Part shown: positions 11,331 through 23,510 of the stretch, piece by piece
Layout of the letters: every line of letters begins with the position of its first letter
Position numbering within the stretch: position 1 is the first letter of the stretch
Source of the DNA: Ascochyta rabiei
Lineage: Eukaryota; Ascomycota; Dothideomycetes; Pleosporales; Didymellaceae
Length of the DNA: 64,000 nucleotides
Assembly: GCF_004011695.2 (NCBI RefSeq)
Contig: NC_082425.1
Coordinates: forward strand, 1,054,001 to 1,118,000
Reading direction: 5' to 3'
Translations under genes and position numbers: made by a program
Notes under the pieces: model-generated
Seen by the model: the letters and a program-made list of their open reading frames with translations, nothing else
Told to the model about the DNA's origin: nothing
Databases searched by the model: none

Positions 11331-11759
11331 TTCAGGTCCACCAGCGAAATTGACTTTTCTAAGTCGCTTTTGATGGAAGAGTTAACCTAAAATTCCTCTC
11401 AGACTTTTACTTGCGTGGATGTAAAGAGTGACATGTGGGAAGTTGTGAAACTCCTCGCTATTGATAGGTTCCTGTCATTTCAGCTGATAACTGTATTTGG
11501 TTCATGCCTGCTGTCGCTACTGCTCCGTGTGTTGTTATGTTTCACGTTTGGTCTATCAGGCCTAGGACCCCTAATCTGACACTTTGCCGTTCTGCCAAAT
11601 AGAAAGTATTGTTACCTGGCTAGGAAGCTACGCCAGAAAGGCCCTCTCCAGTGTAAATAAATGTTTAACTAAGCATAGTCCGTGGGAACGCAGATACAGC
11701 GGCACATGGATTTCTTGTCTCCAACAGCTTGTGAGCTTACAACTAAATAGATAATCTGA

Positions 11760-13182
11760 TCAGGTGTAACATCGGGCCCAGTCTCCGCCGCTTCTTGCAA
11801 ATCCTTGGCTTTTTACAAAGCGTCTGAGCGTACACTTGCCATGCTTATCACCACCGCAAAATTCCAGAGGATGCACGCGGTCGTTGACAATAACGCGAAC
11901 AAACTCTTCCTTATCATGCTTGCATTGCAGTTTCTCGACGTATAGTCTCGCAGCAAATGGGACGGTCCAAGCTGCAGAATATCCAGTCTGATCGTTGTTC
12001 TCCATGGTAGTATTTGACAGCTTGGTGTTGTTGTAAAGACCAAGAGCTGCGAAGATACCGCTCATATCATTGTCGTGACTAAAATCTGCGTAGACCTTGT
12101 TGTTGAGAGGGAAAGTTGCAAGATCCGAATCAAGGGTTCTATTAGTATTGGTATGGTCGTCCACTGGCTTCCCAGTCAACCGCGCGATGAGCTCATTGAC
12201 ATAGCCAAGACCTTGTGTTGCACCCAGTGGGTTGCCTGCTCCATCGCCGTAGAACTTGCCCAAGGTTTGATAGTAATCGTAGGCGTGCCACTCGTCTTCG
12301 GTGAATAGTTGACAAAATTCAGAGATCGTAGCATCTGGACTTGCCAGAGTATCATATGGGCACATGTCCATAAGATCGACAACGGATGTTATGCTAAGGT
12401 TTGTGCCGAGTGCTTCGTTGATGCGTTTCTGAATAGGTGGAACAAACCTCGACGACCATACCTTCTGCACGGCTGCGCCGAAGTCACTGTATGGTCCAGT
12501 CTCGAAGGCAGGGCACGTATCGTGGGACAGGGTGCTATTAGATGCTGTGGCTTCCGGTATAATGACGTCAATCGCTCTGGTCTGCTGCTTTAACGACAGC
12601 GCAACACCTGTGAGCCACTTCTGTGCTGACTCAACAACACGATCTTGACCACTAGATCGCACAAATGGCGTGTGCTTGCGCAACAACTTCTTATATCTGT
12701 CCGTGAAATGCACACCGGAATTAATCATTTCTTGTCTCCCAGCGTCCGTCAGGTCGTCGGCGCCTAATGTATAGTTGTAATGCTTCAGAAACTTAAAATC
12801 GCTTGGGAATGCTGTTACGTTGTGTTGGATAGTGGCGATAAGAGCGCGATATGTAGTGGTTTTGGCCAGAGTTGGATCACGACTACCATGGCGGGAAAGT
12901 ACGTTTGCGAAAGTCACTTCGCAATCTTTTGGAGGCGCGAGATCGATCTCTGATGGGACAGCATACCAAGGTGAATACTGACCCCAAAAATGAGATATCC
13001 GTGGATCGCAGCGCCAGCCTACTTGGACGCTATCGCATGAGGCATTGATTGGGGTAAGAGAGCTAGTACGTCGAATTAGTATCTGAGAATACGATGTCCC
13101 TGTTTGCTACGACATACCTAGTGGCTTTATTGACGTTGAGAACGATAGCCGTGAGAAGCAACCCCTGGATTAAGACTATCAT
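11760..13182 (-). CDS. Secreted histidine acid phosphatase (3-phytase type)
   Basis: Two exons, 13182-13118 and 13062-11760, with a 55-nt intron (GTATGT...TACTAG), encode 455 residues. The ATG at 13182 gives a hydrophobic N-terminus (MIVLIQGLLLTAIVL) acting as signal peptide or anchor. The mature part starts with a Cys-rich lead, WGQYSPWYAVPSEI, then the catalytic RHGSRDPT (the family's RHGxRxP; phytases often have RHGARYPT) and a late SHDND containing the HD proton donor. These mark histidine acid phosphatases of branch 2, which hydrolyse phytate and other phosphomonoesters outside the cell. Several NxT/S sites fit secretion. This is the only intact gene in the decayed 8.5-16.2 kb stretch. 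Phytase versus general acid phosphatase cannot be settled from sequence alone. Confidence 0.9.
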
Positions 13183-15065
13183 AGCGATTTAGGGTAAGAG
13201 TCCTCTTCTTAACGTGTCGTTGATATGGACCTCAGCTTTTAATACAATGCACCTGAGCATCTCGACGGCGATCATCATTTCTATCATAAAGCTAGCGATC
13301 TAGTGACCAGGCTAGCAGATCGACCCTAGACAAGAAAGGAACCCCATAACCAAGCGTTTCCATGAAGCGAGCCACGTGGTTGACACCATCTCTTCAAACA
13401 TGATAGTATTACTGGCTCATCTCCGTGGCGGCTATGAACAAAAGGATGCAGCGGACTTCTTTCTCTTCAAGCACTAGGCTGCATTCTATACTTGCAGGTT
13501 ACCTATGCCGACGTTGCCGAGCCGTTTCTGTCTTATTTCCGTCGCTGGATCATCCACGGCTCACGACGTGGACCATCCAGCCAGCTCAGCCGATCTGCAA
13601 GTGGAATTGCGTCAAATTTTTGAAAAACGAAGACTTCACTGCTTCGTAGTAGTCCGTGTCGTGCCTTGGTCGCATCTGCAACCTTCTTCGCACCAGCATA
13701 GACACTGACTTGAGGGCCATTACCAACGACAACCAGCGTTTCTAATTGGTTGTACTACGGTACGGTGGGCTCAGAAAAGCTACCATACAGGCAGTTATAT
13801 AACTAAAAATTTACAATCACAGTCTAGGGCTCACCCACGGTAAAATCTAAAAATGCTTGTTCTCTACTACTCGATGTTCTACTTTTCACGAAGTCTTGTC
13901 CGATCTGGCTCGTTCGTTCCGTGGACATGGTTGTTTGAGAATGAATTATAACTCAAAAGAGAAGGAAAAATTGTTCCAACCCTTTCCCTCTTGATCTACG
14001 TGATTGGAAGAAGGTAAGTCCACCACCCCAATAATCACAAAGCACGAACTCTAACCATGTACCACGACTCTGCACATTATGAGATGAGACTTGCTTCAAG
14101 TCATCTGCTCTATGACTTCTAGTTTTAGCTCAACAGACGATGTGATGATCGGATATGTCAAGGTATATACTGTTTCTGGCCATACCCGCCTCTGATGGTC
14201 AGGGGCATCTTTCTCTACGATGTTGGTTCTGATGGGGAACTGCTTGACCGTGTCTTACGGCTACTTTAGCGCTGTTGCTGAGGTAGGTCGTTTTCGTCCT
14301 TCTGCCAATTATGCATGCTTCGTGTGCGGTAGTCGTAGTCATCTAACGTCATGAGAGTGTGTCACCCCTACAAGAATGATTTTTGAAGCTCGCACAGTCT
14401 AGTATCATCCAAGTCACTTTGTAGTCAAAGCGGATACTGCGTCAACACAAGACGCTAAAAAAAAAAACTTGATGGCTTGTGCAATCGATAATGTGAGACA
14501 AAGACCAATTAGATGGATGTTTTGAATGAAGGTGTGAACAAAGAAGAGCCCTTCAGTATTTAATCTCAATGATACCTATAGCCCTCGTTCTAATGTTTCA
14601 TCTGCTCCCCCGCATGGCTACGAGAGTGCAAAAAAGCTATCTATCAGAACCTGTAACACGCTTGGAGCATTCACTTGTATACACAATTTTTTCGTTCTCT
14701 TCGGATTGCTCAAAGGCATATGAGTTATTTCTGTTTACAGTCATCCACTCTAAATAGAGCTGAGTAAAAGAGTGTTGATTGCCACGCCAGGGCCTGGCTG
14801 AAAGCACATCGAGTGAATGTCCAAAGCACCATATACACACAAATTTCGGTACCTTGGACCTCTATATCCCAAACGCATAGACTACAACCTCTGCAACACA
14901 ACCTCCCCCAATAGTTTCTTGCACTGTCTGCCAAGAAAGATTATTCCAAATTACAAAAAGATGACGCACACCATGGATTCAGATTATGAATTGCCCATAT
15001 CAATGCACTGACCCCTCATTCATGCTGATACTCAACGAGAAGAGCCACTGCCAGTTCGTTGTAGG
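13183..15065. other. Long gene-free stretch
   Basis: Only open frames under 75 codons without family resemblance are present. The first few hundred bases upstream of 13182 must contain the phytase promoter. The base composition is ordinary, not RIP-like. An A-run occurs at 14456-14466. I see no RNA gene. Confidence 0.5.
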
Positions 15066-16180
15066 TTGAGCAAGGTCACGGAACTGAGCGCTGAAAGTTC
15101 GACCCCAAACAGACTGCCAATACCAAAATCGAGATGTAAGTCTCTTCCTTACGATGTCCGCCGTATCATCTGGCGGCAACTTGGTCTAAACAAATTACGA
15201 GATCCCACCGTCAGTTGGTCCAGCGGCTGGAATTGTTCAAAATCTGCGAACGAATCCATCGACCCTCGATGCACGGTGGTATCCGTTACGTGTTGATATT
15301 GATGCAAGAGACGATTTCCAGAACATCGTCTCTGTCAACAAGAGTCTACGCTAAGAGCTATTGGATATGCTGTGCATGGACGCACGAGTAGTGATTTCGC
15401 ATCACCTAAGCAGCCGCAAGATATTGTACAAACCCCGGTGGTCTGAGTGATTACCACCCTCCTGAAAGACTTACATATACTGGCTATTTGCGAATAGGGA
15501 GTATCCTCCGCAGCGCATGGTCCATCCATGTTCGACCTTCAAGTTCCTTCGACACGTCTACTAGGCTGCAGCTTTGCTCACTACGACGAACGGCCTCATT
15601 CATTGCACGTCTCTAGAACACGGATCCTTCTTCCCGTCAGTAGAAGCGCGGAGTCTATTCGCTTCATCGCCGAGTACTGTCCACTACTTGTGTCGTGGCG
15701 GGTTGTGATCACGTCATGGCCAAGGCACAGTCCCGATCCATGGCCAAGGGTCAGCCAGAGGGAAGATAACGACAAACGTGCAATTCGCTTCTGTGAATTG
15801 GAGCCCATGATCCTTGCGCTCAATTATGCGACCCAGAAATGTCCTAAGCTTGGACCATAAGGGCTGCCACACCAATCGATCCGTGCGAAGTAAAGTACAT
15901 TGGTATGATTGATCGAGATAATACTCTGCACGAAGAGATCCGGGGCTTGGATCTAACAACCACGCCGATATATTTACGAGAAGAGTTGGTTGACGTCTGG
16001 GCAAACACTGTCCTGAGGAGGGTCTTTAAGTGTAGTACCGAGGACCGCTACCTTTCCAGCCCACAGCATGACTTGTGGCAGAAATTCCGGTGGGCAGACC
16101 TGGCTGGCAATCATTGGCAGACGTTTCGTACGACTACACTTGGGCAGCTTGAGTTTGAGAGCGTTGATTCAGTATTGTAA
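15066..16180 (+). pseudogene. Scrambled F-box-like gene remnant
   Basis: Protein-like segments occur in succession but in three different frames. These are KSLPYDVRRIIWRQLGL (F-box-like, about 15139-15190), WYPLRVDIDARDDFQNIVSV ending at a TAA at 15352-15354 and continuing in frame as ELLDMLCMDARVVIS, then ERLTYTGYLRIGSILRS, then CPLLVSWRVVI and CELEPMILALNYATQKCPKL (15680-15860), and an open frame 15905-16180 starting MIDRDNTLHEEI. No set of GT-AG introns joins them cleanly. The TAA at 15352 would revert to CAA by a single T-to-C change. I read this as a dead member of the F-box/hypothetical families expanded in these fungi. Confidence 0.4.
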
Positions 16181-17040
16181 AGTTAGAGCACTGTAAATAT
16201 GCTCACAAAATAACAAGGTTTCCTGTATTTGGTCAACGAACTGACAGTGGTCAATCGGTACTGATAATCAGCGATGGTTTTCCCGGTTCTCAATGCTGCA
16301 ATTGGTAATTTGCATTTGATTAAAATCATGTTCTCGAGGCAATCCCTGAATGGGGTGTTGCCATCTTGGTTACCATGAGATACATACATTCTAAACACTC
16401 GCATATTGACTGATGATGGGAGAAGGTCGAGCAACAAGAGACAATCGCACTAGACCCCACAGCGCCTAGTGTCCGGTGCATCCTTCCGGATTTCTCACAG
16501 CCACTGAACCCCACATTTCATTTTGACTATTTACACTGTATACTCTATCATACGTTATTGTCTGACGTATGTTGCGAATACTCTGCGTCTCAGCAGTTTT
16601 TCGGCTTGCGGCAACATGACCAAAGACTGCGGACGCCAAGGCGAGTGGAGGATCAATGTATTGGGTAGACCGAGGAAGTAAGGATGATGCAAGCGTGAGC
16701 GATCAATTTATTGGATGGTTGCTACTCGAGGATGTTCAGGCATCGCTGTTGCTGATTGGAAGGTTACCCTGCCCGGAAACCTCGGATGCTTGGCATCAAA
16801 TCGGTATAATGGCTTACAAGTCAACCAAATTTCTGCCGCATTAGTAAGCCTTTAAGTCAGCTTCCAAGCAAACGCGTTGGTCCCATTGACATCACGCGCG
16901 CAGTGAGTCTTGACTTTCATTTCACGAACCGCCATGGTATAGATAACATCCAATACGTCCCCACATTCGGCAACCTCACCGCTTACTTGAAGCTTACTGC
17001 GCACACTCTACACACCTTCGAGGAACGACCTTTCACTAAG
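16181..17040. other. Spacer upstream of the terpene-cyclase-like gene
   Basis: No convincing gene. It holds the promoter and leader of the gene at 17041. The open frame extends upstream to 16903 only through a GTG and contains no ATG before 17041. Confidence 0.5.
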
Positions 17041-17844
17041 ATGTTCGAACTCGCAAACAACTATTCCTCCTACCACCTCATCCCGCAATCTTCCGACCTC
17101 GCCCTCTCGCCACCAGAATCCTACTTCTTTGTCACCGACTTCCTCATCATCTCCTGTGGCGTCCTCTACACATTATGCTACCTCTTCTACATGACCCGAA
17201 CTTACAGTGACCGCTTCCTTGCCGGCTCTGTACTCTTCCTCTCACAGACGATGGCATACGAACTCTACTACGCATACGTGTGCACGACGACAACGTGGCA
17301 GCGAGTCTGCTTCTTTGTATGGTTCATGTTCGATGTGAGTTTTGTTGCTGTGGCGCTGAATAGAGCGTACAGAAGGGAAGAGAGGGGCAGGACGGTTTGG
17401 AGGTTGGTTTGGATGACGGCCCTGGGGATTGCGTTTTTGTGGGGTGTTGGACAGGTGTGGCCGGATGAGAGGGAGCAACTGACCGCGTTCTGGACGGGCG
17501 TGTATTTGGAGTTGCCCATCGGTTGGGGACAGGTGTACTATCTGCTGAAGAGAGGAGATACGAAAGGGCAGAGTCTAGAGATATGGTGAGTTTTCAAACT
17601 GCTCATGCCTTGATCGACGACATTGACCGACGTGCTCAGGATCACGAGATATTTGGGCTGCATCTGCGCCTTCTTAGTCTTCATCTGGCGATACCTTAAT
17701 GCGCCAGATAACTGGTCGTATGTTGGCAGTTTCTGGAGTGTTGCTGGTATGATCGTTACACTGCTCCCAGAAACAGTCTATCCGTTTGTCTATGTGTGGG
17801 CGCACAAGAAAGAGCGCGGCGACGAAAAGACCAAGGCTGAATGA
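17041..17844 (+). CDS. Integral-membrane terpene cyclase-like protein (PaxB/Pyr4 type)
   Basis: Exons 17041-17585 and 17640-17844 with a 54-nt intron (GTGAGT...CTCAG) encode 249 residues, the usual size of this family. The protein is a chain of about seven hydrophobic helices. Landmarks are YFFVTDFLIIS, MAYELYYAYV (acidic residue about position 74, where the family carries a catalytic Glu), ELPIGWGQVYYLL, then G.SLEIW, ITRYLG, and a last helix containing PETVYPFVYVW. In PaxB, AndB and Pyr4 such proteins protonate and cyclise prenylated substrates in meroterpenoid and indole-diterpene pathways. Here there is no adjacent prenyltransferase, FAD epoxidase, P450 or PKS, so the role is open. The start was chosen as the first ATG of the frame. 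Assignment rests on overall pattern and size rather than a decisive motif. Confidence 0.65.
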
Positions 17845-18592
17845 TACTTTCAGTTTTGTGCAGTCGCCAGCATAGGACTCGGCTAGCACGACTCGAAGGA
17901 GTCGAAGCCTGCCAGCCGTGTCGAGTTGATGCTGGAGCTATCGAATCGATGCTGGCCCGTGCTGCAATCAATTGGACTGTGTTCATTTCGAAAACTTTCA
18001 CGACGACTCAGGGCGGCAAATCGCGACTCCCAAGCCGGAAGATCGGAGTGAGAAAGGCTCTGGCGGTGGTCCGGCACAGGGTCGATGGAAACCGGCAGCT
18101 CGCGACACAATTGCGAGACATTGAAGACGTCGTCCATGCAAGGGCGTCCATTTGTCGATTTGGAATGCGCTGCAGAACCAAGACCCTGCCGTCTTACTAC
18201 GACAGCTGGGGAGGCCTGTCAAGCTGAAAGACATGGATCAACACTGGGAAATTGGACAAGCTTTGCGCCAGGACCGATTGTCCTCGGAGAGGGCAAAGAC
18301 CAGGGCGTCTTCTTGTGTTGGCGCCACGATTGTTGCATGAATCGGAGCTGGTGCCGCTGCCAATATCACATGTACGCCAATCATGCTTCGCAATCGCCGC
18401 GCTAGCAGCGATCACCAGCCACAGGGCTGCCATGGTTTGAATGCAACCAATACTAATAGTGACGTGACGTACGAAAACATCGATTGATCAGCTCTTCCAT
18501 TGTCTATCTGCACGCTTTCCATCTCTCGCTCCTTGTCGACGATTGTCAGAATCTTTCCACGCGCGAACAGCACCAAGTCCGGCGTCGTCGTA
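17845..18592. other. Spacer with no supported gene
   Basis: Several overlapping open frames of 60-130 codons exist on both strands because the GC content is high, but none resembles a protein family or has consistent splice signals. The last few hundred bases are promoter and leader of PNS1. Confidence 0.45.
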
Positions 18593-20368
18593 ATGGCGCA
18601 ACAGGGCGAAGCAGCAGGCTATTACAGCGGCGCACCGCAGCAACCACAGCAAACCTACTACCAGGGCCAGGAATACGGACAGCAGCAGTCCATGAACTAC
18701 AGCCAACAACCTCCCCAATATGGCAAGAACTACGCTCCTCCCCAGGGTCCGCCACCTATTCAGCACTCACCGGCACAACAGAATGGCTACGCGCAGATGG
18801 ACTACGGCGAGAAGCCAAGCTTCGACCAGGCCTTCAAGATTGAGAAGCCCAAGTACAACGACTGGTGGGCTGGTCTGCTCCTCATTGCAGTTTTCCTAGG
18901 ATACGTTGCCGTCTCGGCGCTCTCCATTAGAGGCTACGGTGAGCGCGACTGTAACTCACTGAGTTAAATGGATACTCACAGCTGCTAGCGCAAAACATCG
19001 ACTTCAATGGCGGGATCTACGGCGGTCAGAACGACTTTGGTCTGGACTCCAACACGGTCATCTTGTTCGCTTTCGTGCTCGGTATGGCCACCATCCTCAG
19101 CTACGCCTACATGTGGGCAGCGCGCGCCGCCTGTAAGCAATTTATCTGGATTACCGGCATTCTCAACATCATCTTCGGGTTCGTCACGGCACTGTACATG
19201 CTCTCGCGACGCTACTGGTCCGGCGGTATCGTTTTCCTCATCTTTAGTGTCTTCTATGTGATCTGCTTCATCAGCTGGATTCCTCGCATCCCCTTCAGCG
19301 TCTTGATGCTGCAAACTGCCATCGACGTTTCCAAGAAGTTTGGGCATGTGTATGTCGTCTCTCTTGTTGGAGGTCTCATCGCTATGGCATTCGGTGCTTG
19401 GTTCTCTGTCACCCTTGTAGCCATCTACGCGAACTACCATCCTGGCAACAACCCTGCGTGCAACAACGGTACTGGGAGCTGCAGCAACGGCAAGGTCATT
19501 GGCTTGATCGCCTTCGTCACCTTTGCCATGTACTGGTTTTCCGAGTAAGTTACAAATCTCAATTCGATGCAAGGCGCATTACTGACATGCTCAGATGGCT
19601 TAAGAACACGATCCATGTCACCATCTCCGGCGTGTACGGCGCGTGGTACTTCAACCCAGACACCGAGAAGTTCCCCAAGGGTGCGACTCGCGGCGCGCTG
19701 AAGCGTGCTTTGACCTACAGCTTCGGAAGCATTAGTCTTGGTAGCCTGCTCGTCGCCATTATCCAGTTCCTACGACAGATCTGCTCGGCCGCCCAGCGGT
19801 CGGCTGCTGGTGACGGTAACATTGTCGGTTCGATCTTGTTCTGCGTTCTCGGCTGTCTCATCAGCATCCTCAATTGGGCGGTTGAGTTTTTGAACCGCTA
19901 CGCCTTTTCGTACATTGCACTCTACGGCAAGTCGTATATTGCGGCTGCCAAGGATACCTGGAAGTAAGTACATTGCTAATCGCACCATGCAGTTCAATGC
20001 TAATGCTGCGCAGGATGATCAAAGACCGCGGTGTCGACGCACTGGTCAACGAATGCCTTATCGGCCCGGTGCTTGCCATGGGCGCGACCTTCATCGCATA
20101 CGCATGTGCGCTGCTTGCATACTTGTACCTCGTCTTTACAGCGCCGGCTTACAACGCCGACGGCGGATACACCCCCGTCGTGGTCGCGTTTGCCTTCCTG
20201 ATCGGTCTGCAGATTTGCAACATTTTCACCACGCCTTTAAGCAGTGGTATCGACACGATCTTTGTCGCAATGGCTTGGGACCCCGAAGTCCTTATGCACG
20301 CACACCCTGACCTTTATCATCGGATGATCGCAGTGTACCCGCACGTGCAGCAGGCTATCCACGCGTAA
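18593..20368 (+). CDS. PNS1: Choline transporter-like protein PNS1 (CTL/SLC44 family)
   Basis: Four exons (18593-18938, 18989-19544, 19595-19963, 20014-20368) with introns of exactly 50 nt encode 541 residues. The N-terminal 80 residues are a Gln/Tyr/Pro-rich cytosolic tail (GYYSGAPQQPQQTYYQGQ). About ten transmembrane helices follow. The family core is visible in ISGVYGAWYF (around residue 310), ALTYSFGSISLGSLL and RYAFSYIALYGKSY, then NECLIGPVL. Members sit in the plasma membrane and resemble vertebrate choline transporters, although yeast Pns1 is not needed for choline uptake. The start is the ATG at 18593; the open frame extends upstream only through a TTG. Length fits fungal homologues. 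Confidence 0.95.
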
Positions 20369-21368
20369 AGTTTGCAAGTGGCGGTAACGGGGTGGTTGTA
20401 ACGGGTGGGGCTGATGGTATGTACTGAGATTTTTCAAGCCCAGATCACGATACACGGTGCGTACCTGTAGCAATCGATCAATCGATGACGATCGTCGGCA
20501 AGCCTCAAGAGACGTTGCACCAGGAGGTGCTCTGAAAAGAAAACACGCTTGGCCCCACTTGGCACCAGCTAATGGCGGGAACGGAGAGTATACTCGGTGT
20601 GAACCATGACGTCGTTTACTCCACCTGCGCGTGAGAAAGGGCTGGGAAGCCGGACCGCGATCGAGCACAGCGTCAGGCGTTGCCGTGATTTTGCGGCAGA
20701 ACTTCCACAATGGCATGTTCGGAGCGCGCCCCTCCACGGCCGGGAGGAACTTTGAAGGTGAGTAATTGGGCCACCGGCAACGGATTCGTCTGCATTTTCT
20801 GCTTCAGTCGCAGTGCGTCTGACAAAACTCAAGGCGCGCATTTCATTTCATTATTGAAACTATCGAAATTTTGCGCGTTATTTGGGCAGGCGTTACCTCC
20901 CCGCCGCCAATCGGGTGTTTGCTGCAGCGTCATCGTGGGGTGCGTTGCCAGCTCACTCGTGCCCCCGACATTCACCTTTACCCGCTGTCAGCCTTACGTT
21001 GCAATTAGCACTGCACTGCACAATACCCCGGTCATGCGCCGCTCCACGTAGTAAGCGTCTGGCTCGAGTGAGCCCACACTTCTACTGCTTCTTACTTCAC
21101 AGCCTCTGCACTACCTGCATTGCGTCGGTGGCCCTAGCTCCTCCCATAAATACCCCTCATCAACAACGCCTTCCCCTCCGATCGTCAACAAACAGAACAC
21201 CACTTTCCTTTCACCACTTCCCCAAGCTTTCACCAACCCGTGAGCAGTGCGTTGCCCTACTATCCCCACCCACCACCTCTATAATTGCCCAATTGACCTC
21301 CATTCCTAGCTCACCTCACCACCTCACCCCCACCTTCTCCACCACACTCAACTCCCCATCTGCCCACC
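20369..21368. promoter_or_regulatory. Promoter and leader of mannitol-1-phosphate dehydrogenase
   Basis: One kilobase without a supported gene. A TATA-like CATAAATAC lies at 21145-21153, about 220 bp upstream of the ATG. From there to the start the + strand is strongly C/T-rich with repeated CACCACC and CACCTC blocks, the usual leader of highly expressed fungal genes. The transcription start was not resolved. Confidence 0.5.
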
Positions 21369-22559
21369 ATGAGCTACGAGAAGAAGGCCGTTCACTTCGG
21401 CGGTGGAAACATCGGCCGTGGCTTCGTCGCCGAGTTCCTGCACAACTCTGGCTACGAGGTCATCTTCGTCGATGTCATGGACAGCATCATCGAGCATCTC
21501 CAGAAGACACCTTCCTACACCGTCACCGAGATCGGTGACGATGGTGAGCGCACCTTCACCATCGACCACTACCGCGCCATCAACTCCAAGCACGAGATGG
21601 ACAAGGTCGTGCACGAGATTGCCACTGCCGACGTTGTCACCTGTGCTGTTGGCCCCAACATCCTAAAGTTCGTCGCCGAGCCAGTTGCCAAGGCTATCGA
21701 GGCTCGCACGCTCGACTACCCCATTGCCGTCATTGCCTGCGAGAACGCCATCAACGCCACAACCACATGGAAGGGCTTCATCGAGAGCAAGCTCAGCGAC
21801 GAGACCCTGAAGAACATCGACAAGAAGGCCCGCTACGCCAACTCGGCTATTGACCGCATTGTGCCACAGCAAGACAAGGACGCTGGTCTCAACGTCAAGA
21901 TCGAGAAGTTCTTCGAGTGGTGCGTCGAGCAGAAACCCTTCGAGAACGGCGGCAAGAAGCCTGCTATCGAGGGTGTCCATTATGTCGACGACCTCGAGCC
22001 TTACATCGAGCGCAAGCTTTTCACCGTCAACACGTCTCACGCTACTGCTGCCTACTACGGACACAACCGTAAGATTCCTTACATCCACGAAGTCCTCCAC
22101 AACAAGGAGCTTCACGACGTCGTCCGCGCCGCCGTCAAGGAGACTGCACACTTGATCGTCAACAAGCACGGCATCTCGACAGAAGAGCAGGATGAGTACG
22201 TCGAGAAGATCGTCAAGCGTATCTCGAACCCTACCCTCAAGGACAACGTCGAGCGTGTCGGTCGGGCTCCTCTCCGCAAGCTCTCCCGCAAGGAGCGCTT
22301 CGTTGGTCCTGCTGCCCAGCTGGCTGAGAAGGGCGAGAAGGTCGATGCCCTTCTCGGTGCCATCGAGATGGCATACCGCTTCCAGAACGTCGAGGGCGAC
22401 GAAGAGTCTGTCGAGCTCGCCAAGATTCTCAAGAGCCATGCTGCCGAGGATGTTGTCAACCAGGTCAACGGTCTCGATAGGACACACCCTCTCTTCGCCA
22501 TGATTGTCCCAATCGTCGAAAAGGTTCAGCAGAGCACCAGGGACAGCTCTTCTTTGTAG
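21369..22559 (+). CDS. MPD1: Mannitol-1-phosphate 5-dehydrogenase
   Basis: A single uninterrupted exon encodes 396 residues. The N-terminal Rossmann motif GGGNIGRGF (residues 11-19) binds NAD(H). The catalytic K-x4-N-x2-H signature of polyol-specific long-chain dehydrogenases is seen as KLFTVNTSH around residue 218. Length and lack of cysteine motifs fit the fungal mannitol-1-phosphate dehydrogenase. The enzyme interconverts fructose-6-phosphate and mannitol-1-phosphate in the cytosol, feeding the mannitol pool used as carbon store and stress protectant. Codon use is strongly biased to C-ending codons, consistent with high expression. The 310-codon open frame on the opposite strand is a by-product of that bias. 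Confidence 0.97.
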   Translation: MSYEKKAVHFGGGNIGRGFVAEFLHNSGYEVIFVDVMDSIIEHLQKTPSYTVTEIGDDGERTFTIDHYRAINSKHEMDKVVHEIATADVVTCAVGPNILKFVAEPVAKAIEARTLDYPIAVIACENAINATTTWKGFIESKLSDETLKNIDKKARYANSAIDRIVPQQDKDAGLNVKIEKFFEWCVEQKPFENGGKKPAIEGVHYVDDLEPYIERKLFTVNTSHATAAYYGHNRKIPYIHEVLHNKELHDVVRAAVKETAHLIVNKHGISTEEQDEYVEKIVKRISNPTLKDNVERVGRAPLRKLSRKERFVGPAAQLAEKGEKVDALLGAIEMAYRFQNVEGDEESVELAKILKSHAAEDVVNQVNGLDRTHPLFAMIVPIVEKVQQSTRDSSSL

Positions 22560-23201
22560 CCCTAGGAAGTGCGGCATGCGCGTGAAGTACAACAAGGCGT
22601 GATTTATTCTGGCGAATGGAGCAAAAAGGTACTGAGCGATGGTTTCACTTAGCGGGTCTTTCCTAGCTTCTCATGATACTCCCACAGCGATCCCACTTAG
22701 CGAGCTGTGACACGAATGATACATGATTGATGAACTATGTCTTTTTCCTTACTGCTGTATCGTTCATTGTGAGATTCCCTATTGTGTCGCTTGATTTCTC
22801 GACAGTACAGTATTGGCCTGCGTCGGCCTTTCATTTTTTCAAACACATTACCATCATACTTGGACTAGTGTGAGGTTGCTGTTCGACATGCCAACCCTAC
22901 CCAGTTGTAAGTACCGTATCCACCATGGTAAAGAAGCACTGTAGATCGTACACGAACGTAGAGCGAGCAGGCGACAGAAAGGAAAAATCGACACACTGAT
23001 GCATATTGAAACCGCTAGAAACACAGTATTTTCTTCGGCTGTAGAAATCCAGAGGCTAGGCTTCAATATGCGTACATACAAACTCCCCAACCAAGCGTCT
23101 AAGAGTTAAACTAGCATGAATAGGTATCTTGATTGGTTCTGAGTCACGACGGGAAGTAGGTCCTTGTTGGGATTCGCTGAAATGTGTATGTGGGGACGAT
23201 G

Positions 23202-23371
23202 GAGTGAGTGAGTGAGTGAGTGGAGTGAGTGAGTGAGTGGAGTGAGTGAGTGAGTGGAGTGAGTGAGTGAGTGGAGTGAGTGAGTGAGTGGAGTGAGTGA
23301 GTGAGTGGAGTGAGTGAGTGAGTGGAGTGAGTGAGTGAGTGGAGTGAGTGAGTGAGTGGAGTGAGTGAGTG
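23202..23371. repeat. 17-bp minisatellite, about 10 copies
   Basis: Near-perfect tandem copies of GGAGTGAGTGAGTGAGT, itself built from GTGA tetramers with one extra base. Because 17 is not divisible by three, the three minus-strand frames all stay open and read Leu-Thr-His-Ser repeats, which are not genes. Uniformity of the copies suggests recent expansion. Confidence 0.95.
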
Positions 23372-23495
23372 AATGAAAGAGCATCTATCCACCACAAAAC
23401 ACTAGAATCCGCACTTCCTTTCCCTTCTGCTATCGTGGCTCGGTCTAGACGCACGTAGCATAAGGTGACTACTTTGGACTTGAGATGATAGTTGA

Positions 23496-23510
23496 GGGGG
23501 GGGGGGGGGG
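23496..23510. repeat. Poly-G tract (15 nt)
   Basis: Fifteen consecutive G on the + strand in the MPD1-MCD4 convergent spacer. A second tract of 19 G lies at 23999-24017. Confidence 0.95.

Noticed and set aside
16903..17040. Upstream extension of the terpene-cyclase-like frame
   Set aside because: It begins at GTG with no ATG and adds an unconserved hydrophilic stretch before a family-sized protein.
17841..18440. Overlapping open frames of 60-128 codons on both strands
   Set aside because: No family resemblance, no consistent splice signals, and similar frames occur on both strands due to GC content.
21663..22595. 310-codon minus-strand open frame rich in Leu, Val and Asp
   Set aside because: It is antisense to the MPD1 coding sequence and arises from its C-ending codon bias.
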